From: JACKNG01 sp040904625
GTDB lineage: Bacteria; Pseudomonadota; Gammaproteobacteria; Ga0077536
Assembly (NCBI GenBank): GCA_040904625.1
Contig: JBBDTC010000009.1
Location: forward strand, 1 to 13,318
Direction of reading: 5' to 3'
DNA length: 13,318 nucleotides
The notes beneath the pieces are model-generated. The model made no database searches and was not told where the DNA came from. It saw nothing but the letters and a program-made list of their open reading frames with translations. Positions within the stretch are counted from its first letter, which is position 1, and each line of letters starts with the position of its first letter. Shown piece after piece: positions 1 to 7,588 of this stretch. The translations under genes were made by a program, and so were the position numbers.

Positions 1-2120
1 TGTCCAATCGATATTTGGTGGCCGGCGCGCTCGCGCTCGGCCTGAACACCGCGGTGGCCCAGGAATCATCGCCCGCCGACGTCGAGCGGGCGCTCGAGGA
101 GATTGTCGTCACCGCCGGTTTTCGCGACCGCGTGCTCATGAACACGGCCGGCAGCATAGACGTCATCGGCGCCGACGTCCTCGACCAACGTGCCGCACGT
201 CATCTCGAGGACACGCTCGCGACGACCCCCAATGTGAACTTCTCCGTCGGCGGGTCGCGCGCGCGCTTCGTACAGATGCGCGGGGTGGGCGATCTGGAGC
301 AGTTCGTCGACCCCAAACATTACCCGTCGGTCGGCATCGTCATGGACGGCATCGAACTGTCCAACGTCGCGACGGCCGCTTTGCTGCTCGACACCGAGCA
401 AATCGAAGTCCTGCGCGGACCGCAGGGCACCCGCTTCGGGGCGAGCGCACTGGCCGGGATCATCAATATCCGCGGGCGCGAACCGGGCGATACCTTCGAG
501 GCGAACTTCGATGCCGGTGTCGGCAACCTCGGCAGTTGGATGGTCGGCGCCGCCGCCGGCGGACCGTTGACCGAGACATTGCGCGCGCGCGTCGCCGTGC
601 GCCAGAACATGCGCGACGGTTTCATCAAGAATGCCTTCCTCGGGCGCGACGATACCCAGGATATCGACGAAACCACGGTGCGGGGCAAGCTCGTGTGGGA
701 CGTCACACCGCGTCTCAGTGCCGACCTCACCCTGCTCTACGTCGACGCCGACAACGGCTATGACGCGTTCTCGCTCGACAACACCCGTACGACGCTGTCC
801 GACCAGCCCGGGCAGGATGCCCAGGAGGCGCTGGCGCTCGCTGCACGTTTGAGCCGCCTGACCGATACCCTCGGCGAATTCCAACTGTTGACGACCTGGA
901 CGTCGTCCGACGAGATCAACAGCTTTGACGAAGACTGGGTGTTCCGCGGCTTCTGCGATGGCGTACGCTGCGACCCGGCGTTCGAGTTCTCCGCGGCCGA
1001 CTCGATCGCCCGCGACCGCGACCAGGTCTCGGGTGATCTGCGCTGGCTGCACGCATACGGGCCGTGGTCCTGGGTCGCCGGCGCCTACGTCCATCTGCGC
1101 GACGAAGACATGACGCGAGAACGCTTCGGGCTGTTCGCTAGCCGCTACGAAACCCATCGTTACGCGCTCTATGGCGAACTCGACATCGCTCTTCACGAGC
1201 GGGTGACGGCCCGTGTGGGCCTGCGCGGTGAGGCCTTCAACGATACCTACCGCGATTCGCGCGCGCTCGACCTGCAGTCGAATGACACTTTCTGGAGCGG
1301 TGCGGCCACGCTCGAATACCAGGCGCAGCGCAATACCCTGCTCTACGCCACCCTCGCCCGCGGCGCCAAACCAGGCGGCGTCAACACTGGCGCCACCTCG
1401 GTGCAAAGCGCCGTCGCAGCGCGCTTCCAACCCTTCATAGATGCCCGTCGTCAGTTTGATACCGAAACCCTGTTCAACAAGGAAGTCGGTCTGAAAGGTC
1501 ATTATTTCGGACTGCTCGACGTACAGTTGAGCGTTTTCCATATGGATCGCAACGACGCCCAGCTCGAGAGCTGGCTGTGGGATGCGACGAACTTCATTTT
1601 CGTCGGCGCACTCGACAACGTCGACGATGCTGAAAACTACGGCCTCGAACTCGCCCTCGATGCGCGTCTCAGCGACACGCTGTCGGCGCTGTCGCGGGTC
1701 GGCTATCTCGAGACCGACGTCGAGCGCATGACGGTATTCGACCTCGAATTGAACGATTTCCGCGAGCTGCGCGGCCGTGACCAGACCAAGGCACCGCGCT
1801 GGCAATACCATTTCGGCCTGCGCTGGCAGCCGCTGCCGGCGCTGCGCGCCACCCTGTCCGTCGAGGGGCGCAGCCGCCAGTTCTTCGGCTACTACCACGA
1901 CGGCACGCTGGACGGCTACACCACGGTCAACGCCAGCCTCGCCTATACCTGGCGCAATATCTCGGCCCGGCTGTGGGCGCGCAATCTGCTCGACAAGGAT
2001 TACGCCGTGCACGGGCTCTTTTTCGCCAACGATCCGCGCGACAGCTTCGCCGTCAATCGAACCTACAGGCAGTTCGGCGAACCACGCGTCTATGGTCTCG
2101 AAATCTTCTATTCGTTTTGA
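1..2120 (+). CDS. TonB-dependent outer-membrane receptor, probably for thiamine (5' end missing one base)
   Basis: Seen: the frame is open from the first base. Positions 1-2 (TG) fit the last two bases of an ATG whose A lies just outside the window, giving about 706 residues starting MSNRYLVAGALALG. This start yields a normal Sec signal peptide ending in AVA before Q. A TonB-box-like EEIVVTA follows at about residues 33-39. The plug domain comes next, with the typical VLRGPQGTRFG stretch and INIRG segment at about residues 135-155. The rest is an alternating beta-barrel with aromatic residues, ending in YSF, as expected for a terminal outer-membrane strand. An internal TTG start at 15 would truncate the signal peptide. 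Known: such receptors import scarce ligands using TonB/ExbBD energy. Inferred: thiamine as ligand, only because the next three genes encode a thiamine-binding-like protein, a PnuT-like transporter and a thiamine-kinase-like enzyme. The promoter is outside the window. The family is secure; the ligand is moderate. Confidence 0.93.
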   Translation, partial: SNRYLVAGALALGLNTAVAQESSPADVERALEEIVVTAGFRDRVLMNTAGSIDVIGADVLDQRAARHLEDTLATTPNVNFSVGGSRARFVQMRGVGDLEQFVDPKHYPSVGIVMDGIELSNVATAALLLDTEQIEVLRGPQGTRFGASALAGIINIRGREPGDTFEANFDAGVGNLGSWMVGAAAGGPLTETLRARVAVRQNMRDGFIKNAFLGRDDTQDIDETTVRGKLVWDVTPRLSADLTLLYVDADNGYDAFSLDNTRTTLSDQPGQDAQEALALAARLSRLTDTLGEFQLLTTWTSSDEINSFDEDWVFRGFCDGVRCDPAFEFSAADSIARDRDQVSGDLRWLHAYGPWSWVAGAYVHLRDEDMTRERFGLFASRYETHRYALYGELDIALHERVTARVGLRGEAFNDTYRDSRALDLQSNDTFWSGAATLEYQAQRNTLLYATLARGAKPGGVNTGATSVQSAVAARFQPFIDARRQFDTETLFNKEVGLKGHYFGLLDVQLSVFHMDRNDAQLESWLWDATNFIFVGALDNVDDAENYGLELALDARLSDTLSALSRVGYLETDVERMTVFDLELNDFRELRGRDQTKAPRWQYHFGLRWQPLPALRATLSVEGRSRQFFGYYHDGTLDGYTTVNASLAYTWRNISARLWARNLLDKDYAVHGLFFANDPRDSFAVNRTYRQFGEPRVYGLEIFYSF

Positions 2121-2138
2121 ATCACGAAGGATGACACT

Positions 2139-2387
2139 ATGAAAATGACTGTCGAAATCAGCATGTACCCGCTGCGCGAGGCCTATATCGAACCGATCGA
2201 TGCGTTCATCGCCGCGCTCAATCGTGCGCCGGCCGTGCAGGTCGCCACCACACCGACATCGACCCGTATCCAGGGCGAATACGAGGATGTCATGCAGCTG
2301 CTCAAGGAAGCCATGGCACAGAGCTACGCCGACCACGGCAAGGCGGTATTCGTGACCAAATTCCTGCCTGGCTACAATCCGGCCTGA
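2139..2387 (+). CDS. YkoF-like small thiamine-binding domain protein
   Basis: An 82-residue protein with no signal peptide or membrane segment. The pattern MTVEISMYPL, then IDAFIAAL, TTPTSTRIQGEYEDVM and AVFVTKFLPG resembles single-domain YkoF/MTH1187-type proteins. That fold is ferredoxin-like, and YkoF itself binds thiamine or hydroxymethylpyrimidine. The start ATG at 2139 has a GAAGGA ribosome-binding site (2126-2131) seven bases upstream; an in-frame ATG at 2145 is a less likely alternative. The gene begins 18 bases after the receptor gene and ends 7 bases before the transporter gene, so all three are almost certainly co-transcribed. Inferred role: cytoplasmic thiamine or HMP carrier or sensor that hands ligand from transporter to kinase. 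How a cytoplasmic binder works with a PnuT-type facilitator is not established. Family call fairly confident from sequence pattern; ligand inferred. Confidence 0.8.
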   Translation: MKMTVEISMYPLREAYIEPIDAFIAALNRAPAVQVATTPTSTRIQGEYEDVMQLLKEAMAQSYADHGKAVFVTKFLPGYNPA

Positions 2388-2394
2388 GCCCGCG

Positions 2395-3003
2395 GTGAGC
2401 GCCGAACTCGCCCAGGCGATTGCGGCTACATCGGCCTGGGAAGGTCTCGCCGTGGCGCTCGCCATCGCCTACTTGTTATTGGCTGTGCGTGAACACATCG
2501 CCTGCTGGGCCTGCGCGCTGATCAGTACGACCATCTATACGGGGCTGTTCTGGAACGTGAGCCTGCTGATGGAGTCGGCGCTCAATGTCTATTACATGCT
2601 GATGGCGCTGTACGGGTGGCAGCAGTGGCGCCGTGGTGGACGCCATGGCGGCGGCGTCAGCATCGACACCTGGACATGGCAGCGACACACTCTCGTCATC
2701 GCCGGCGTACTGGCCGCAGCTGGCGCCAACGGCTACCTCCTCGCCACGCATACGAGTGCGGTCTGGCCCTATGTCGATTCCTTCACCACCTGGGGCGCCG
2801 TGGTCACCACGTTCATGGTCGCGCGTAAAGTGCTCGAGAACTGGATTTACTGGTTCGTGATCGACGCTATCTCGATTCCACTGTATATCGAACGCGGGCT
2901 GGTGCTGTCGGCATTGCTGTTTGCCGTCTATTTGATCATCGTGTGCTTCGGATTCATCGCGTGGCGCCGCCAGTACAGGCGCGAGCATGCCGCCCCGGCC
3001 TGA
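2395..3003 (+). CDS. pnuT: PnuC-family inner-membrane vitamin transporter, probably thiamine (PnuT-type)
   Basis: A 202-residue, highly hydrophobic protein with about seven membrane segments. PnuC-family hallmarks are visible: YGWQQW at residues 73-78 and, in the C-terminal half, DSFTTWGAVVTTF (128-140) followed by VLENW, then W153, VIDAISIPLY (155-164). A basic C-terminus (RRQYRRE) follows the last segment. Known: PnuC members are facilitators for nicotinamide riboside, and PnuT members for thiamine; both depend on a cytoplasmic kinase to trap the substrate. Here the partner kinase looks like thiamine kinase rather than NadR, and a YkoF-like protein precedes it, so PnuT is the better reading. 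The start is GTG at 2395, seven bases after the previous stop, with no clear ribosome-binding site, suggesting translational coupling. The 3' end overlaps the kinase gene by 17 bases. Nicotinamide riboside cannot be excluded as substrate. Confidence 0.87.
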   Translation: MSAELAQAIAATSAWEGLAVALAIAYLLLAVREHIACWACALISTTIYTGLFWNVSLLMESALNVYYMLMALYGWQQWRRGGRHGGGVSIDTWTWQRHTLVIAGVLAAAGANGYLLATHTSAVWPYVDSFTTWGAVVTTFMVARKVLENWIYWFVIDAISIPLYIERGLVLSALLFAVYLIIVCFGFIAWRRQYRREHAAPA

Positions 3004-3736
3004 CATCGAAGCCCTCCTCGATGACTGGCAGGCGCTGGGCTGGCCGTTCCGTGAGCGCCCGCACCTGCTGCGCAGACTGGCCGGCGGGCAATACAACGAA
3101 AGCTTCCTGCTCAGCGGCGACGGCCGCACGTGCGTACTGCGGCTCGGTGCCGCGGCACGCGGCGCGCCCGGTATCGACCGCGAGCGCGAAGGACGCCTGC
3201 TCACCGCCGCCGCGACGTGCGGCCTGGCCCCGGCAGTGCTCCATCTCGACCTCGAACGCGACCTGCTGTTGACCGCCGTCGTCGCAGGGCATCACCTGGC
3301 GCCGGCCGAACTCGGCGGTGCTGCGCGCGCTGCCCTGCTCGAGCGTGTAATGCAAATCCATGCGCTCGCGGTCGATGTTGCGGCACTCGATTACCGCGCC
3401 CACTTTCTCGCGCTCGGGCGGCTGGCGGGCGCCGTCGACGCCGCCCTGCCATTGGAGATCGAACGGCAACTGTCGTGCCTCGAGGCGGGCACGGATTGCT
3501 GCATCGTCCACCACGATCCCGGTCCGCGCAACGTACTGTTCGTCCAGGGCCGCCCCGTGTTCATCGACTGGGAGTATGCCGCAGCGGGACTGGCCGCCTT
3601 CGACTTCGCCGCCCTGGTGTGTGACTGGCAGCTGCCGGCCGGGTGGGTGAGCGAGTGCAGCGGCGTACCGCGCGCACGGCTCGACGACGCCTGTGCGCTG
3701 TACGCCGTGCTCTGCGACTGGTGGACGAAAGCGTAG
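2987..3736 (+). CDS. Thiamine-kinase-like phosphotransferase (APH/choline kinase fold)
   Basis: A 249-residue protein of the aminoglycoside-phosphotransferase/choline-kinase fold. Seen: an N-terminal nucleotide-loop-like GGQYN (33-37). The catalytic Brenner motif HHDPGPRN has the catalytic aspartate at D167 and N172. The metal-binding IDWEYA follows with D184, and then an acidic helix at DFAALVCDW. The IDWEYA followed by a small-residue stretch is the form seen in thiamine and choline kinases. Known: thiamine kinase (ThiK/YcfN) makes thiamine monophosphate from thiamine and a nucleotide, in the cytoplasm. Inferred: it traps thiamine brought in by the upstream PnuT-like transporter. The ATG at 2987 lies inside the end of that gene (17-base overlap), so translation is probably coupled. 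It is the last gene of the cluster. Choline or another small alcohol remains a possible substrate if the cluster reading is wrong. Confidence 0.82.
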   Translation: MPPRPDIEALLDDWQALGWPFRERPHLLRRLAGGQYNESFLLSGDGRTCVLRLGAAARGAPGIDREREGRLLTAAATCGLAPAVLHLDLERDLLLTAVVAGHHLAPAELGGAARAALLERVMQIHALAVDVAALDYRAHFLALGRLAGAVDAALPLEIERQLSCLEAGTDCCIVHHDPGPRNVLFVQGRPVFIDWEYAAAGLAAFDFAALVCDWQLPAGWVSECSGVPRARLDDACALYAVLCDWWTKA

Positions 3737-4012
3737 AGAACCAGCGCTCAGCGGGTGTTTGCAAAACGATCGCCGTCGCGAGGCGTTTCTCGCGAGAGCC
3801 GGGCAAGGCGCGGGGGAGCACATCGAATGGGAGCATGGCCCAAGCCCTGTGACCGATCGATGGGGCCCCTGCATCGCCGCCAGGTGACCGCGAGGGGCGC
3901 CGCAATGGAGGATTGTCTTGTAAACAGCCTCTCTCCCGTGGCATGAAAATTCGGCGCGCGCCCATCGCTGACGACACGCCGTCCATCGGAAGCTACCATT
4001 CGCGCTCCAACC
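3737..4012. other. Gene-free intergenic region between the thiamine cluster and mtfA
   Basis: 276 bases without a convincing coding frame. The short open frames here have no family resemblance and no good ribosome-binding site. The left part (about 3752-3845) holds a candidate interspersed repeat and a 6-bp perfect stem (CGCGAG at 3777-3782, CTCGCG at 3789-3794) with a 6-base loop and no T-tract. The right part should carry the mtfA promoter. TTGTAA at 3918-3923 could be a -35 element, but no well-spaced -10 is evident. No thiamine riboswitch core is visible here. Confidence 0.6.
3752..3845. repeat. Candidate interspersed intergenic repeat, copy 1 (diverged)
   Basis: This stretch shares a 12-base exact match (CGTCGCGAGGCG, 3774-3785) with the hmgA upstream region (7609-7620). 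In both places a TGTT lies 17-18 bases before the match start and a GGCGCG lies about 21-22 bases after its end. The local layout also includes a small perfect stem (3777-3794). This arrangement resembles GC-rich intergenic repeats that recur in proteobacterial genomes. With only two partial copies in view it stays tentative, and a genome-wide copy count would decide it. Confidence 0.3.
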
Positions 4013-4912
4013 ATGCCTGTCGAACTCATCCTCCTGGCCAGCCTCGCCACCGCGCTCATCGCGGCGCGCCCGCTTGCCCGACGCTATGTGGCGCTACGCC
4101 GCGTACGACTGCGCCGGCAGGCGGTACCGGCGACCTGGCACACAGTGCTCGCACTGCGTTTGCCGCTCTACCGGCGCCTGCCGCAGACCTTACGCGCGCG
4201 GCTCCTGGCCGATATGCAGGTCTTTCTGGCCGAGAAGCGCTTCTACGGCCAGGACGGCCTCGTCGTGACCGACGCCATGCGCCTCATCATCGCCGCTCAG
4301 GCCTGTCTGCTGACGCTCAACCAAAGCACACGGTATTACCCCGGTTTCACTTCGATCATTCTCTATCCGGATACCTACGTCGCGACCGAGACGGCGCATG
4401 ACGGCCTGCTCGAATCGACCCATGACCACGTCCGCGCCGGCGAATCCTGGTACCGCGGACCGCTCGTACTCTCGTGGCGCGACATTGCCGAGGATCTGGC
4501 GCACGGCGACGATGCTCGCAATGTGGTGCTGCATGAATTCGCCCACAAGCTCGACGAACAGGATGGCTTGATGGATGGTGCGCCGGCCCTCGCGCGTGGC
4601 CAGGCCGCTTCATGGACGAGCGTGTTCCGACGTGAGTATGAACGCCTGGGCACGGCACTCGATCGGGGAGAGGAGCCGCTGCTCGACCCCTATGCCGCGA
4701 CGGCTCCCGCGGAATTCTTCGCGGTCACGGTGGAGACCTTCTTCGAGCAGAGCGCTGCATTGCAGCACCACCATCCGGAGCTCTACACCGAACTCGAGAA
4801 CTTCTTCGGCTTCGATCCTGCCGGCTGGCCGCGTGTCCCGGCACCCGGCCGCGAGCGGTCGCCGAGCCGGCCGCGACGCTGGCGCCCGCGGCCGCCGCAC
4901 CACCCGCATTGA
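4013..4912 (+). CDS. mtfA: MtfA-type zinc-dependent peptidase with N-terminal membrane anchor
   Basis: A 299-residue protein of the MtfA (Mlc titration factor A) family. Seen: the metalloprotease motif HEFAHKLD with zinc ligands H174 and H178 and catalytic E175. The downstream glutamate ligand is in APAEFFAV (E234), and the family pattern ESWYRGPLVLSW (144-155) precedes the motif. The C-terminal half ends with the typical HPELYTELENFFGFDPAGWP. A hydrophobic stretch at residues 5-18 followed by arginines looks like a single membrane anchor. Known: E. coli MtfA binds the glucose repressor Mlc and is a gluzincin-type aminopeptidase. No Mlc gene is in view, so the partner is unknown. The final 20 residues are an unusual Arg/Pro/His-rich tail beyond the family's normal end. 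ATG at 4013 is chosen because it places the anchor at the N-terminus; the ribosome-binding site is weak. The gene appears to be transcribed on its own. Confidence 0.92.
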   Translation: MPVELILLASLATALIAARPLARRYVALRRVRLRRQAVPATWHTVLALRLPLYRRLPQTLRARLLADMQVFLAEKRFYGQDGLVVTDAMRLIIAAQACLLTLNQSTRYYPGFTSIILYPDTYVATETAHDGLLESTHDHVRAGESWYRGPLVLSWRDIAEDLAHGDDARNVVLHEFAHKLDEQDGLMDGAPALARGQAASWTSVFRREYERLGTALDRGEEPLLDPYAATAPAEFFAVTVETFFEQSAALQHHHPELYTELENFFGFDPAGWPRVPAPGRERSPSRPRRWRPRPPHHPH

Positions 4913-5032
4913 AGCTCGCTGCAGATGCGCGCGCCAGCGGCTCATCCAGAGCGTACGGCACCGCTTCTTTCATGCTCGCAACGAAAGCGCGAGAATCAGG
5001 CGACCATTTCTCCGCGTAGCCGAGGCGATCCG

Positions 5033-6418
5033 ATGCGCATCCGCAAATACGACTTCGATTACAGCCGCCGTCATTTCCTCGACAAGACCCTGCGCGGACT
5101 GGGCGGCGCCGGCGTTCTCGGCGCGCTGTGGCCGACGCTGAGCAGAGCCGGGGATGCCGCGCCCGCCTATCCCGAAGAATTGCTCGACATCGAGCTTTTC
5201 ACCCAGGGCCAGGTCAAGGTCGGCGACGTCATCGATGCCGACAACGCCTACCTGGTGCAGGACCTGCTCGATCCCATCGTCTACCAGGAAGTGCTGCAGG
5301 ACCGCCGCAAATTCTTTATCGAACCGACCGTTACCGATATCGAGACCATGTTCCCGCCTTATTTTCTCGACGCGACGCTGCGCAACCAGGGTCAGGCGGT
5401 TTTCGATGAAGTCGGTAATGTCTACACTCGCGAAGGGCAGCCGTGGATCGGCGGCCTGCCTTTCCCCGAAGTTCGCGAAGCGCGCGAAGCCTTGGCCAAT
5501 ATCACGCTCAGCTGGGGCCGCCACGACAAGGCCATGTATGCCATTCCGGCGGTGACCATCAATCCGGAAGGGGTGCAGCAGTACGAGTACGACTGGATCT
5601 GGGCCGAGCAGCAGTGCACGGGCCTCGTCCATCCCGACGCACCCGGCCCTTATCTGCCCGGTCACGAACATCTCACACGCATTCAGGCGATCTGGTTCAC
5701 TTACACGCTCGACGTGAAAGGGCACGCGTTCCTCAGCCACTGGAGCTACGACCAACGCAAGATCCCCGATCTCTACGGTTATCTGCCGAACTTCAAACGC
5801 GTGCGGCGCTTCCCCGCCAACCAGCGTTTCGAAGCCTATATGCCCGGCATGAATCTGTATCTCTCGGACGCCTGGTCATCGGGCGACCCGATGCTCACCT
5901 GGGGGAACTTCAAGGTCATCCACCGCGGGCCCTACCTGGGCTCGAGCCATTTCCAATGGCTGTCCGACAACGACAACTGGAAGCCAGCCACGGTCGGCGG
6001 CAATCTCGGCGAGTCGTATTTCTATGTCGGCAAGTCGCTCATACCCGAAGTAATCGTGATCGAAGCCGAGCCGATACGCTTCCCCAACGCCCCGGTCAGC
6101 AAGCGTCGCCTGTTTCTCGATGCCCGCAATATGGGTGTGGTGCAAGCCATCACTTATGATCGCAACGGCGACATGTGGAAAGGCCTCGAAGGTGGTGGCG
6201 GCCAGCGCAAGACCGCCACCGCCGAGATGCTGACCAGCGACGGTCGCCCCGAGTGGAGTTGGTGCTGGGCCATCAGCCATGATGTCAGACGCAACGACGT
6301 CACCCGTTTCCATCATGGCCAGACCTGCCGCGGCAACTGGGATTCGGCGCTCGACCCGGACATCGACCTCGTCAACAACTTCATGACCAAGCCGGCACTG
6401 CGGCGGCTCGGCACTTGA
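5033..6418 (+). CDS. DUF1329 family envelope protein with twin-arginine signal
   Basis: A 461-residue protein matching the DUF1329 family: segments such as REGQPWIGGLPFPE, the Trp/Tyr-rich middle (DWIWAEQQC, WFTYTLDVKG) and VIVIEAEP. The N-terminus carries a twin-arginine motif, SRRHFLD at residues 11-17. A glycine/alanine-rich hydrophobic stretch follows, with a plausible cleavage after SRA, so export in folded form by Tat is predicted. Start ATG at 5033 has GAGG seven bases upstream; the frame opens further left (4925) but that extension would bury the signal peptide. Known: DUF1329 proteins have a LolA/LolB-like fold and frequently accompany DUF1302 proteins and RND/MMPL exporters in proteobacteria. 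Such an exporter lies at 9027-11813, although not adjacent. Inferred role: periplasmic carrier of a hydrophobic molecule. No DUF1302 partner is in the window. It converges on the Rieske gene, with stops 36 bases apart. Confidence 0.88.
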   Translation: MRIRKYDFDYSRRHFLDKTLRGLGGAGVLGALWPTLSRAGDAAPAYPEELLDIELFTQGQVKVGDVIDADNAYLVQDLLDPIVYQEVLQDRRKFFIEPTVTDIETMFPPYFLDATLRNQGQAVFDEVGNVYTREGQPWIGGLPFPEVREAREALANITLSWGRHDKAMYAIPAVTINPEGVQQYEYDWIWAEQQCTGLVHPDAPGPYLPGHEHLTRIQAIWFTYTLDVKGHAFLSHWSYDQRKIPDLYGYLPNFKRVRRFPANQRFEAYMPGMNLYLSDAWSSGDPMLTWGNFKVIHRGPYLGSSHFQWLSDNDNWKPATVGGNLGESYFYVGKSLIPEVIVIEAEPIRFPNAPVSKRRLFLDARNMGVVQAITYDRNGDMWKGLEGGGGQRKTATAEMLTSDGRPEWSWCWAISHDVRRNDVTRFHHGQTCRGNWDSALDPDIDLVNNFMTKPALRRLGT

Positions 6419-6459
6419 GCGCCCCCAGGAATCGCCCGCCGTAGTCGCTACGACTCAAG
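6414..6459. terminator. Inverted repeat across the convergent stop codons, possible bidirectional terminator
   Basis: CTTGAG (6414-6419) and CTCAAG (6454-6459) are exact inverted copies that embed the stop codons of the two convergent genes. Inside them lies a second perfect hairpin, CGTAG-TCG-CTACG (6440-6452). There is no T-tract on either strand, so intrinsic termination is only a possibility, and the outer stem is short for its 34-base spacing. Confidence 0.3.
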
Positions 6460-7549
6460 CAAGCTCCGCATCGGCCAGCGCCCGCAGATACCGCCGCATG
6501 GCCAGCCCGGCACCGTCGGTGGGGATATGCATCTCGGTAAAATCGCCGGCCTGGTCAATTTGCTGCAAGCGGGCGATTTGTTCGATCGCGAACTGATCTT
6601 CACTGAAGGCTGCGATTTGAGCAGCCTTCATGAACTCGTCGATGTCGGGGCGGCCGCGCACGAAATTGCGACAACCGGCAAACCAGTAGTGGGTGCGTCC
6701 CTGTGCGGCGGGGGTGATGACCTGGGCCACTTTGATCGTCGGCAGCGGATCCTGGGCGGCGGCGTCCAATTCCAGATTGCGCAGGATGCCGGTATTGACG
6801 TGCAGTCCCGGGCTTACGAACTGTGAGCCCGAACTGCGCAGGACCTTCATGTCCTGCCATTGCAGCGGCACGGCATAGATGGCCGGCAGATGACATTCGA
6901 CGCGCCGCCAGACCTGAATGTCGGAGCCGTCGACATCGAGTTCGACCGGTGCCCGAGCATATTCCGGGGTGCCGAATGTCTTCGCATGAAGAAAACTCAG
7001 GTGCGACAGGTCAAGCAGATTCTCGTGTAGATGGACGTAATTGGCTGCGATCGGGAGGTAGCCGATGTAGCAATCCCAATCAGCCGAACCGAGCCACTCG
7101 GGCTGCGGTAGAAGCGCTTCGTCGGCTGCTTCGGGCGCGCCGAACCAGGCCCAGACGAATGGCGCACGTTCGACAGCCGGATAGGCGCGCAAGCGAAGCC
7201 TGGGCGGCACACGGTCCTGCATCGGGATTTCCCGGCAGCGACCGTCCGGCCCATAGAGCAGGCCGTGGTAGCCGCAGCGAATGCAGTCGCCTTCCACAGT
7301 GCCGTGGGCGAGCGGGAAGGAACGATGGCAGCAGCGGTTCTGCAAAACGCGCGCTTCGCCGGCCTGATCGCGATACATGACCACGCTGGTCGCCAGCACC
7401 TCGCGCGCCAATGGCGCCCGCGTCACTTCACTCGACAGGGCGACAGCGTACCAGGCATGGCGGATGAGCGGGGTGGTGTGATCGGCCAGATGCTGGCCGG
7501 CCTGCGCGCGGGCGGTCGCGGGCAGGGCCTGTGGCGTGGAAGCGGACAT
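6455..7549 (-). CDS. Rieske [2Fe-2S] non-haem iron oxygenase, VanA-like
   Basis: A 364-residue oxygenase component. The N-terminal Rieske cluster is intact: C73-C74-H75 and C92-G-Y-H95, within NRCCHRSFPLAHG and IRCGYHG. The catalytic domain has N177, D180, H183 and H188 (ENLLDLSHLSFLH), giving the two-histidine site plus the bridging aspartate. The later FSEDQFAIEQI stretch is typical of the vanillate O-demethylase/toluenesulfonate monooxygenase branch. Known: these enzymes hydroxylate or O-demethylate aromatic or related substrates and need a separate reductase. None is encoded in the window, so electrons must come from elsewhere. Start ATG (complement of 7547-7549) has GGAG nine bases upstream on the minus strand. 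It is divergent from hmgA across a 171-base region, suggesting shared control. Substrate unknown; vanillate itself is not implied, because no VanB is adjacent. Confidence 0.93.
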   Translation of the reverse strand: MSASTPQALPATARAQAGQHLADHTTPLIRHAWYAVALSSEVTRAPLAREVLATSVVMYRDQAGEARVLQNRCCHRSFPLAHGTVEGDCIRCGYHGLLYGPDGRCREIPMQDRVPPRLRLRAYPAVERAPFVWAWFGAPEAADEALLPQPEWLGSADWDCYIGYLPIAANYVHLHENLLDLSHLSFLHAKTFGTPEYARAPVELDVDGSDIQVWRRVECHLPAIYAVPLQWQDMKVLRSSGSQFVSPGLHVNTGILRNLELDAAAQDPLPTIKVAQVITPAAQGRTHYWFAGCRNFVRGRPDIDEFMKAAQIAAFSEDQFAIEQIARLQQIDQAGDFTEMHIPTDGAGLAMRRYLRALADAELA

Positions 7550-7579
7550 GGGCCGGGACTCCAGGGCAGGATGACATCG

Positions 7580-7588
7580 ATTCTAGCA
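7580..7588 (-). promoter_or_regulatory. Candidate extended -10 promoter for the Rieske gene
   Basis: On the minus strand this reads TGCTAGAAT: a TGn extension followed by TAGAAT, five of six matches to TATAAT. It lies 31 bases before the ATG of the oxygenase gene. No good -35 is seen at 16-18 bases, which is tolerable for an extended -10 promoter. The same bases are part of the possible repeat at 7584-7655, so the match could be incidental. Confidence 0.3.

Noticed and set aside
66..2465. A 799-codon open frame on the minus strand opposite the receptor gene
   Set aside because: It lies entirely antisense to a well-supported TonB-dependent receptor and part of the next genes. Its translation has no recognisable domain. 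Long antisense frames are expected in GC-rich coding DNA.
3777..3794. An intrinsic terminator after the thiamine cluster
   Set aside because: The CGCGAG/CTCGCG stem is perfect but short and is followed by GC-rich sequence rather than a run of T.
3643..3852. A small plus-strand gene overlapping the kinase end
   Set aside because: The predicted peptide is Arg-rich and low in pattern, has no ribosome-binding site, and runs into the repeat-like intergenic stretch.
3918..3950. A sigma-70 promoter for mtfA using TTGTAA and GAAAAT
   Set aside because: The spacing is 21 bases and the -10 matches only four of six positions, too weak to list as a feature.
3737..4012. A thiamine riboswitch in the region after the kinase gene
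   Set aside because: I could not find the conserved CTGAGA-type core or its partner segment, and the downstream gene (mtfA) has no link to thiamine.
4925..5032. A 36-codon N-terminal extension of the DUF1329 frame
   Set aside because: It would place the twin-arginine signal internally. ATG 5033 has a good GAGG site and gives a standard Tat signal peptide.
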